From contig NSJX01000002.1 in assembly GCA_002286715.1 (NCBI GenBank), positions 62,001-126,000 of the forward strand: a stretch of DNA of 64,000 nt. The letters are read 5' to 3'. Both the position numbers and the translations under genes were made by a program. Each line of letters opens with the position of its first letter. Positions within the stretch are counted from its first letter, which is position 1. The notes beneath the pieces were generated by a model. It was given only the letters and a program-made list of their open reading frames with translations. It did not search any database and had not been told where the DNA came from. Source of the stretch: Dentipellis sp. KUC8613. Its lineage: Eukaryota > Basidiomycota > Agaricomycetes > Russulales > Hericiaceae. Positions 55,579 to 64,000 of this stretch are shown here, piece after piece.

Positions 55579-56199
55579 TCACGACGACTCGCCACCTTTT
55601 CCGGAGTCGGATCCCATCTTCTCAAGGTCTTCCGGCGACTTCCACACGTCCTTCGTGACATGCATAAGCTCGTACAGCTGACCTATCTGTTCATCTGACA
55701 TCTAAGAAAGGCACGCTGAGCAAAAGACGCCCGGAAAACACGACATCTGACCATATGCAGCGTACCTTCTCAAATACCATTGGATCCAGCTTTCTGCCCT
55801 CGAATCGCGCCGCCTCGGGGCCCTTCGGGATCTGATCAAGATAGAATTTCCACTGAGAGAGAAAACCAATGATGTAGAGTGGGTTGTCGACTTTCTTATG
55901 GCGACGGAACTCTTCGGGCGTACGAAGACAAGTAGGTCAGATGTCTCTTCACATACAGATTTGCAAATGTACGCACCTGCTTTCACATAGTCATCTCCTA
56001 ACGAGCGCATCTCTGGAGGGATATGGCGGTGTGCTCGTAGGAGCCGCCGATATAGTCTGTCTACAGATGAGGGTTAGCCGAAAAGTAGCAGGGAGACTAT
56101 ACCGTACGGAATTGGTGGAATAAGAGTCGCGCTCGCCTCCTGAAGATTCAGAGGCCTTTTGGTTACAGACTCAGCAAGGCGTACAAGAGTGCCGCGCAT
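55579..56199 (-). CDS. SDHAF3: succinate dehydrogenase assembly factor 3 (Acn9/Sdh7 family)
   Basis: Starts [16 protein letters not shown] at 56199 and ends GKGGESS at 55579; four exons, the last two ending at 55766 and spanning 55701-55579. The LYR-type motif region reads [20 protein letters not shown], followed by [36 protein letters not shown] and [17 protein letters not shown]. These are the conserved blocks of the Acn9 family. The N-terminus is basic and short, fitting mitochondrial import. Family members help insert or protect the iron-sulfur subunit of complex II in the matrix. Total length is about 140 residues, as usual. Confidence 0.92.
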
Positions 56200-56521
56200 T
56201 ATTAGACGTGTAGCGATTTCCGTAGAGAAGTGGTGTCGTTCGGTAGCCTTGCAAGTCCTAAGCACAATACGGATAGAGAGGATGGGGAAACAGCGAAGGC
56301 TTTCACGTCGACGGCAAGTTTACGGCGCTTCCAACGGGCGCTTACAGCCCGCTCTGCAGACATATGTAATCCGGCAATTATAATTCGTAGCCCGAGACGT
56401 GCACAATCGCAACAACATACGCTGTTACTCTCACTTCAGTTACTCTCACTTCATCCTAACCTCGAACCATTGGGACAGACCGCCTTATTTGAACTGTATA
56501 AATCTGCTCACATTCATCTCT

Positions 56522-57186
56522 ATGGCACCGAAAGAACCAAAAGAACCAAATCGTTACCAGCTCTCATCGCGTCTAGCCTACAACCAAAACACCCCCGCGT
56601 TCCTTCAGAAACTCAAGAACCGCATCGCTGGCATTTCAGACGATGAGGATGAGAATGGGGACGATGAATATGAGTATGTGGGCGGAGGGCGACCGCCTAT
56701 ACCCAAGCGGCCAGCTATTCCAGAGCGGCCGGCTGACGATCCTGGGAGCGCGGACGAGGACGCAGACGACGAGCGGCCGCAGATTGTTGTTTTGAGGGAG
56801 GGTAAGCACCTCTCGCAGCGTGAAGTCGAGAATGAGAAACGAAAAGGTGAGCTCGGAACCCATGTCTTGGTATCGAGTATCTCATGATCGTGTCTGTTGT
56901 AGCGAAAGGGCTTCCGCCTCTTCCTGAACCTCAGGAACTGCCTTCGAAGCCAGAAAGTAGCTCTACCTCCACACCTGCACAGAAGCCTGCGAAGGAGGAG
57001 AAGAAAGAGCAGTACGGACTGTCATTCTCCAGCGGCTCCGGAGCGAAGAAGTCTTCCGGGAAACGCAAAGCCGTAGGACAACCCGACGATGACGAACAAG
57101 ATGGCCCATCTGACAAGAAGAAGAGCTCGAAGAAGAAAGGAAAGAAGGCACCAAAGACACTCCTCTCTTTCTCGGACGATGCTTGA
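56522..57186 (+). CDS. DUF4604 family protein
   Basis: Exons 56522-56846 and 56903-57186; 202 aa. It opens with MAPKEPKEPNRYQLSSRLAY, then NTPAFLQKLKNRIAG, an acidic stretch (SDDEDENGDDEYEYV), and the family signature ERPQIVVLREGKHLSQREVENEKRK. The C-terminal half is Lys/Ser-rich with a GPSDKKKSSKKKGKK run and ends KTLLSFSDDA. This arrangement matches DUF4604, a small eukaryotic family thought to be nuclear; its role is unknown. The KKK-rich tail is a likely nuclear signal. The gene is divergent from SDHAF3, with about 320 bases between their starts. Confidence 0.85.
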
Positions 57187-58038
57187 GTTGCCGTGATCTG
57201 AGGTTCGTAACCTTCTCAACCCTCGTAAGTGATCCCTGCCGCTTTCATAGTGTTTCCTCGGGTATTTATTCTTAGGGACAGGACTTCATGTGTCACAAAT
57301 GGGATTATGGGGAGACCTGCATCCTGGCCCGTCGCTGCGTTCGACATGCTTGAAAGGTTCCGCAATGCGGATGAGCCTACGGTCACAAGGATACTATAAC
57401 ACCCCTGCGCACGGAAGCGCTCTATTATCGGAACTGTTGTGCTATCTGCACGCTACGGGTTGGGCTACTTATGGAAGTGCGAGAGGGCTCAATCAGTGTT
57501 TTCGTTTTCGATACCCCCAGACGCTGGTCTTGGATCAAGTATCACATGTTGTACTGACCCAAGCATACAAAATCGATGCTTGCTATGTCGCGGAGCATAA
57601 TGTTACGACCACCCGTGTACCTCATTGAAGACTATAAGGTAGGCTCATCGATCTGACCCGCACATTGCGAAAAATTCGTCGAAAGCTGAACATGTTCAAA
57701 CAATCATGGACCATTGGTGGGACACTCTCGACTCGTTTCCGAATGACCTTCTTGCTTTGAAGCTTTCCACCAGTTGGCGAAAGTCGACATCAAGTTCGCA
57801 AAGCTTCAACATCTACGCGCTCGAACCGAGCCTTTATGAGGTCATCAAGAACGAAAACGAAGAAATGTGGTACATAACGAAACTCGTGTAGTTCTCTCAG
57901 CCTCATGGCAGAACCCACGCATGAGTCCGACGAATCCGTCACCCACCTCCTTCCGCCTTCTTCCTACCAAAGTCCGCAGAGCAAGAGTTCAAGAGCTTCC
58001 GCCCCAGCCCTCTTTACGCTTGCCTCGGGACACTCACC
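57187..58038. other. intergenic, no gene seen
   Basis: 3' side of the DUF4604 gene and promoter of the second MFS gene. Frames here are short and lack motifs. Confidence 0.45.
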
Positions 58039-60103
58039 ATGGTCTCGACACCAGACCAGCCAGGTGACCAAGATGGTCGTTCTCCGGCGAAGGCCGAGTA
58101 CTCCAAGGCACGCAGATACTCTCTGCTGATCTTGTTCTGCCTCGCGCAGTTCGTAGACACGTTCAATATCTCCGCGTTGTATCCGGCGATCCCGACTCTG
58201 GCTGTGGCTCTTGGGATGAGCACGGCCGAGTCGACATGGATAATGAGCGCATATAGCTTGACGTTCGCAGCGTTCTTGCTTATCGTGCGTATCTATGTAC
58301 TGTCATTCTCACGACGAGCGCCCCGTTCTGAAGGCTAGTTCTCAAGAGCGGAAGAATTAGCGATGTATATTCCTCAAGTACATTCAAAATTTCCGTTTCT
58401 GTCTATGAAGATGCTGACAGGCGGATGTACAACGCAGAATACGCCTTCATCATAGGTACAGCCTCACTCGGCATAATTTCGCTCGGCGCAGGGTTCTTGA
58501 ACTCCAAAATCCCGCTCATCGTGCTGCGAGCGCTATACGGCATAGGTAGCCTAGATTCTCTCTGTATAAATCAAACCGAAGTTCATGATTTTCCCCAGCT
58601 GGATCGCTAACTATCCCATCGGCTCTCGCTCTAATCGTCGCGGTGTTTCCTGAACCTTTGGAGCAGTCTCGCGCTATTGGTGCCTTCGGAGGGTGCGCTG
58701 CTATCGGCAATGGTGGGACAAATCCATCTTCAACTGGCAGCATCGCATTTACTTTGCATGTATCCCTACAGTTCTCGGCTTCATCATCGGAGGCATCTTT
58801 TCCCAATTCGCCTCCTGGCACTGGGTATTTTGGTTTGTGACGCTCATCAGCCTCCCAGTAGCTGGGCTGTGCCTGCTCCTCATCCCAGACCAGCCAAGGC
58901 GTCCGATCGATGACCTGCCCAGATGGACTCGCTTCAAGCGCCTGGACATTGTCGGTGTGGGTATATTGACAGGTACTCTATCATTGGTGTCAGCTTGTAT
59001 CGTGAAGCTCACGTCTCCGCGACATTGGTCCAGCCGCCTTGATTCTCTTCATATTTGCCGTGATCTCCGGTTCCACGAATGGGTGGGCTACGGTCATCGT
59101 CTTAGTCCCTCTGTTCATCTCCGTGGCCATGCTCGTATGCTTCTTCTTCTACGAAACACGAATTCCTATCGAGCGCGCAGCAATGTACGTCCGCGTCGAG
59201 CATCGTAGTATGGTGTACAACAAAAATCCTGACGAGCCAAACCTCTGCAGACCCCCTTATACATGGTTCTACCCCAACTTCTCCGTCGTCTTCGGCGCCT
59301 CCCTTCTCCCCTTCTTCTGGTGGGCCGTCATCTCCCTCGTGTTCACAAACCTATGGCAGGGCGTCTACCACCGCTCGCCCATCTCAACAGCCATACACCT
59401 GTACGCCATATACCTTTCCCAATATCCTGCCACCTGGCATAACGACTGACAAACGATCCCACAGAATCCCCAGCAGCGTCGCAGCCTTTTTCGCCAGCTT
59501 CACCGGGCCCCTCTCGAGGCACATCAGCCCGAAGTGGCTCATCCTCCTCGGCCAGCTCCTGATCATCGCCGCCAGCCTCCTGCTCGCCTTCGCAGACGGC
59601 GCGGACAAGTACTGGCGGCTGGACTTCCCGGGCTTCGCACTCGGCTCCGCGGGCGCGCAGCTCATCTACACTCACACGAAGTGGGTTTTTCTTCCAGGCT
59701 CGCGTTGAAATGCTACTGACGGTGAATTCGAAGCGTCGCGATATTCCGCACGACGCCGCCCTCGATGGCGGGCACCGTTGGCGCGATCTACAATGGCGCT
59801 CTACAGCTTGGCTCCGCCGTCGGCCTTGCGTCCATTACCTCCATCGAGAACAGCGTCAATGCCAGGCACGGCGGCCCGGACAGCTATGCGGGCGTTTCGG
59901 CGGCGTATTGGTTCGTGTTTGCGACGGCGTGCGTCGAGATGGGTGCAATTTTGCTGTGGTATGATGTCCAGGCGGAGAGGATGCAGGGTGTGGATGAGCT
60001 TCGGGACAAGGTGAATGGGAATGAGCAGATGGCTGACTCAGACGGTAAAGAGAAAGACGGGGGCGCGGTGAGTACTGCGTATGTCGAGAAGGCAAGCTGC
60101 TAG
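58039..60103 (+). CDS. MFS transporter, DHA2-like
   Basis: Nine exons: 58039-58288, 58339-58377, 58438-58545, 58599-58712, 58772-58972, 59034-59184, 59251-59400, 59465-59680, 59734-60103; 532 aa, phases closing. TM1 follows KARRYSLLILFCLAQFVD. Motif A appears as LKSGRISDVYSSKY, with LRALYGIGAGSLTIPSA and VFPEPLEQSRAIGAFG after it. The PDQPRRPIDDL loop and the helix pair around SVAAFFASFTGPLSRHISPK fit the 14-TM DHA2 drug:H+ antiporter class. The cytosolic tail is hydrophilic (VNGNEQMADSDGKEKDG). Exon 2 is only 39 nt. A plasma- or vacuolar-membrane exporter is likely; substrate unknown. Confidence 0.9.
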
Positions 60104-60336
60104 AAGCATCGTAGACTGTGTTCGGCGTCGTCCTACTAGAGTACAATACATACACTTTGGGGTTAGAGACTTCGACGATACAATAAGTAACAGCCAAGCT
60201 TAGTTATCTAAGTTAGTACATTTTCCGTACTGCACGGCTCTCCAAATCATGAACAGTACCGTCATTTTCACCTAATCGATTTTCATCATCCCTCGCTACA
60301 TAGCTCTATGATGTTGTTACTTCTCTTTTCCACATC

Positions 60337-61579
60337 TTATGGGCTGTCCGTGGGGTCCCAATCGGTGACAAGATCTGAACCACATCCAGGTCAGCGGGAG
60401 ACCTTCGATATCGTATGTCTAGAGTCCTTACTTTCGTTCAAACTATCCAGATGCGCAACCTCTTCCGTTGACAGCTGGAAATCAAAGATGTAGGTGTTAT
60501 CGATGATCCGGTTTTGCGATGACGATTTGACGAGAGGAACGAAACCCTGAAGAGAACCAGCATGCGGCATAAGGTCAACCCGATTGGAGGAAACAACCGA
60601 CCTTCTGCAGAGAGTATCGCAGGAAGATGTGCGCAGGCTGCTTCTTGTATTTTTCGGCAAGCTGGAGAATGTAAGGATGCTTCATACGCATTCCTCGCGC
60701 TAGAGAACCCCAAGCCTAACGTGAAGCATCGTCAGTATTGCGTCTAAAGGACTCACGAGAAGCCTACCTCGAGAGTCATGCCATGCTCGGTGCTGAATTT
60801 CACGATCTCCGAGCGCGTCATGAAAGGGTGGAGATCAATCTAGAAGTATTTCATCTCAAACTTCGCTTCGATCAGAGGAAGCCCACTCACCTGGTGAACG
60901 GCGGGGACAGGCAGACCCGTCTCCAACAGCTCACGCATATGACGCACGCCAAAAGTACTGATGCCAATACTCTTCACGATTCCCTCCTTCTGCGCCTCGA
61001 CGATAGCCTCCCAGGCATCTCTACGCGCCTGCGGCCCACCCCACGGCCCATGGATGAGATACAAATCGATGTATCCCAGGCCACACTCCGCGAGAGACTT
61101 CTTTATCGCTTTCTTCGTCGCAGCGACGCCCGCATTGTGCTTAAGCTTGGTGGTGTAGAAGATCTCAGAGCGAGGCGTCCCCGTCTTGGCGCAGAAATCC
61201 TGGATCGCGCGTCCGCATTCGCGCTCGTTCTCGTACCATTCTGCGGAATCCTAAGACCAGAGCCCTTCAGTGGTAAGGATGGGGTAAACCCAGCAGATAT
61301 CACTGACTATGTGACGGTATCCGGCCTAGAGAGTGTCCGTGTGAGCGATTCGATAGCCATACGCGGTTCACAATCGATATCCACCTCAAGCGCCCACATC
61401 ACCGACTGGTACGCGTCTTGACCTTCTAACTCATACGTTCCTATGACCAGCGTGGGTACAATTTGAGCTAAAGCCAAATCTTCAACAGACTCACCGAATC
61501 CGAGGACGGGTATCTCATTTCCGTCGCTCAACTGTAAATAAGTCATAGCTGAAGGTCTAGGGTGTTTCGACGAGCTCAT
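60337..61579 (-). CDS. aldo-keto reductase
   Basis: Starts MSSSKHPRPSAMTYLQLSDG at 61579 and ends DLVTDWDPTDSP at 60337, across several short introns. AKR landmarks: GNEIPVLGFG at the first strand, SAEWYENERECGRAI (catalytic Tyr region), FYTTKLKHNAG (catalytic Lys), YIDLYLIHGPWGG (catalytic His), VKSIGISTFGVRHM, PAVHQVIDLHPFM, and the NADP-binding end FVPLVKSSSQNRI. The fold is the (alpha/beta)8 barrel; it reduces carbonyls with NADPH in the cytosol. The exact substrate is unknown. It converges on the MFS gene, with ~230 bases between the two stops. Confidence 0.9.
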
Positions 61580-62826
61580 TGGAAGATACGCGCCTTGACT
61601 TTCGACTGCAACGTGAAGGAGGACATCAGTCTACCAAATTGTGTCACTTGCACGGACCTTCTGTAACGATGGGTTTTCAAAGCGATGGAGTAGTGAACGC
61701 AGGGGGAAATAACTGAATTCCGGATGACTGACGACATGATGGTCTGCTGCCAAGCAGACCGGAAGATACCGGCCTCAAACTCCGCGAACGCGGTCGCTGT
61801 CACGGTGATTGACGAAATAGAGGGGATGCAAGGTGTGGACGTTAGTTTGAACACCGGATAATTTCCAAGGGTGTGGATAGAGATTGGATCAAGAAGGTAG
61901 TCAAGGATAGAAACGAAGGCACGCCATAGCGGAAAGGACACTCGAAAACTTGCTGTGGACGTCGTAAACTGCAATCATTACAAGATTACTTATACTACTA
62001 AAGTCTACAAGACACACACCTCGAGGAAGCGAACCGAAACATACACTCCGAGCCCTCAACTTTGCTTTGTATCCCAGATAGCCCGAACCGGGTTGTCATC
62101 CATTACACAACTTAATTCTCCAACGAATTGCCCCATCGTCTTCACCCAATTGCCCGCTCGGTGCACGGCATCCTGAGCATTAGAGAACAAATCCGCATGC
62201 TCCTCTCGTACCGATTCTTCAACGTCTCCATCAGCGGCCTCACATCAGGCTCCTGCATCGTACTCCACTGCGTATCCAAGCACCGCAAGAGCGGCAGCAC
62301 AAGCGGGTCACTGGAAAGAATCGTCCGCCGCACGCTGGAGCAGCGGGCCCGGGAATACGACGGTCATATCCCCGTCGATAATCGCCAGCCTCGTGAGCCC
62401 CGACAGGCTGATCATGATGTCCGCGGAGACGAGCACGTTTCGGGAACAGCCGAAAGACGAGTGCTCAGTACTATAAAGCCTCCGTCCAAGTTGAAGTTCA
62501 GATCTCGAGACACCATCAACCCAAGCACCCCGTAAATACTAAAACACAACAGATCTATTGATTGCAATCTCGAGCTCACATCAAGTGCGTGCGTAAGAAA
62601 AAAAAGGCAAAATCATAACAACAACAACAAATCCCGCCGTCCGAGTCTCCTCCTTCTACCCGTACAAACTGATTCCCTGCGCTCGCGCTTCTCCCGTGTG
62701 TACATATGTACAGCGAGGCGACTATTTGACATTGACATTGACAGTTTTCCTGTTACGTTCCATTTGTGATGTGACTTTGGCGTTGTTCTGGACCGTATCT
62801 CGATCGCAGTATCCCAGATGCGCAGT
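61580..62826. other. intergenic with a possible gene remnant
   Basis: No intact gene. A minus-strand remnant is listed separately at 62142-62500. The rest, including an A/T-rich run near 62590-62640, shows nothing. Confidence 0.4.
62142..62500 (-). pseudogene. possible gene fragment with a frameshift
   Basis: Two protein-like pieces lie in adjacent frames: SADIMISLSGLTRLAIIDGD followed by MTVVFPGPLLQRAADD, then after a one-base shift near 62310 SSDPLVLPLLRCLDTQW and PLMETLKNRYERSM. They resemble the C-terminal part of an F-box-type or unknown fungal protein, but no family is certain. With no start or upstream exons visible, a remnant is the simplest reading. Confidence 0.3.
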
Positions 62827-64000
62827 TCAGAGGTTGACCGCGCGAATGAGGTTCACCGCGCTCTCCGAGCGGGGCTTGATGCTGACCTCAAACGGCGCGG
62901 GGTACCTATCCGTCCCCACCCACACATCAGCACCTCCCCATACCATACCACACCACACCACACACTACACCGCAAAATAAGGCACTCACGAAAGGATACC
63001 GGACGAGTAAAAGTCGACGGGCTCGACGATCTGGCCGTTCTCGTCGCGCTTCTTCTCGACGTGGAACGTATGCAACAAGCACGCGATGGTGATCCAGAGC
63101 GACGCGCGCGCGAGGAAGCGGCCGGGGCAGACGCGGCGGCCGAAGCCGAACGCGTACTCGGGGAACTCGACCGCGCCCTCGCCGAGGAAGTGCTCCGGCT
63201 TGAACGCCGCCGCGTCCGGGTAGGTCTCTTCGTCGTGCAGGATCGACCTGCGTGTCGCGTGAGCGCGCTGTGTGCGTGTAATGGAGAATGGGAGTGGGGA
63301 GAGCGTACCAGGCGCTGCCCATGACGATGCTGCCCGCGGGGATGTAGTAGCCTTCATACACGTCGTCCGAAGTAACACGGTGCGGCACCGCTACAAGACA
63401 CACGCACACACCACAATCAGCATCAGCAACCACCCCACACCTCGCCGCAGAAGCGGGTCGCATAGCACGCACCAAGCGGGCCGACGGGGCGCCAGCGCAG
63501 AATCTCCTTGACGAGCGCGCTGACGTACGGCAGCGACTCCATGTCCGCAAACTCGGGGAGGCGGTCCTTGCCGATGACGGTGTCGAGCTCGGCCTGCGCC
63601 TTGCGCATCGCCTCGGGGTAGCAGGCCATGGCGAGGAAGAACGTGCCGAGCGAGGAGACCGTCTGCGCGCCGACACGCCGTCAGCACCCTCATCACACCA
63701 TACCGCGGCTTATATGCGCGCAAAGACTTACAGTGTCCGCACCAGCTGCAGCACACATCCCACAATACATCAGCATCGCGGCGTACAGGCATGGGGGTGG
63801 GCGGGGGGAAGGAGAGACAGACGCACCGATGTACATGTTGCCGAGCACGTGCTGCGGGAGCGTCTCGTCCGAGTGCGGGTGCAGCTGCGTGAGCGCGGTG
63901 GTCGCGATCGACGGCGCGGCGGTGCCCTTGGCGAGCGCGTCCTTGACGAAGCGGAACGGCGCCTCGACGACGGCGAGGTTGACCGCGATCCACTGCTGCG
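62827..64000 (-). CDS. cytochrome P450 monooxygenase, N-terminus beyond the window
   Basis: Partial: the gene runs off the right edge (its start lies beyond 64000) and stops at 62827. Visible parts are the I-helix motif AGADT at the exon junction near 63730, the K-helix EILRWR (ExxR, about 63490-63510), YIPAGSIVMGSAW, the PEHFLGEG segment, and the heme loop FGFGRRVCPGRFLARA (about 63105-63155) with its Cys ligand. The end reads YPAPFEVSIKPRSESAVNLI. This is a class II microsomal P450 of the CYP type expanded in white-rot fungi. The subfamily cannot be named from this part. Confidence 0.93.

Noticed and set aside
55168..55698. 176-codon plus-strand frame
   Set aside because: Its 3' half is antisense to conserved SDHAF3 exons and it shows no domain.
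1..64000. CRISPR arrays, bacterial operons, insertion sequences and tRNA genes
   Set aside because: The DNA is eukaryotic with introns throughout; no spaced identical repeats, and I found no B-box/A-box pair or cloverleaf-like segment by eye.

Overview
This window is nuclear DNA of a filamentous basidiomycete, most likely a wood-decay agaricomycete. Genes are packed on both strands and broken by many 47-65 nt GT-AG introns with CTNA-like branch sites. Families typical of Agaricomycetes are present: FunK1 kinase, DUF6535, an AA14 LPMO, a TET/JBP-like dioxygenase and DUF6729. Splice models were built by hand. Where an exon list is given, the reading phase closes across every junction I checked.

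Layout. 1-8.8 kb is accessory: a seven-intron TET/JBP-like 2OG-Fe(II) dioxygenase gene, a GC-rich minisatellite interrupted by a 585-N gap, and about 4 kb with no supported gene. 8.9-12.6 kb holds a FunK1 kinase and a Ser-rich protein. 12.7-18.2 kb (minus) holds a DUF1479 oxygenase-like gene and a divergent beta-tubulin with about 24 exons. 18.5-24.0 kb (minus) holds a poly-Glu protein, a long disordered protein, and an AT-hook/DUF6729/zinc-knuckle protein. 24.9-26.3 kb is a decayed gene with a trypsin-like GDSGS motif. 26.7-29.7 kb is MRE11.

30.6-32.8 kb is a DHA1-type MFS transporter. 33.5-36.0 kb (minus) is homogentisate 1,2-dioxygenase with a presequence-like N-terminus. 36.7-39.5 kb is a transketolase-like enzyme. 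39.7-40.9 kb (minus) is an F-box-like protein. 41.5-43.9 kb is a DUF6535 membrane protein. 44.3-46.3 kb (minus) is a secreted AA14 LPMO. 47.6-53.5 kb carries three zinc-finger genes, two of them a tandem pair that keeps the same exon phases and promoter. 54.1-56.2 kb (minus) holds cyanase and the Sdh assembly factor SDHAF3. 56.5-57.2 kb is a DUF4604 protein. 58.0-60.1 kb is a second MFS transporter, 60.3-61.6 kb (minus) an aldo-keto reductase, and 62.8-64.0 kb (minus) a cytochrome P450 cut by the window edge.

There is no operon and no obvious biosynthetic cluster. Housekeeping genes (MRE11, SDHAF3, cyanase, HGD, tubulin) are interleaved with fast-evolving fungal families. The observations most worth following up are the TET/JBP-like gene beside the repeat block, the micro-exon-rich tubulin, an ~80 bp module shared upstream of two unrelated genes, and the duplicated zinc-finger pair with conserved promoter DNA.
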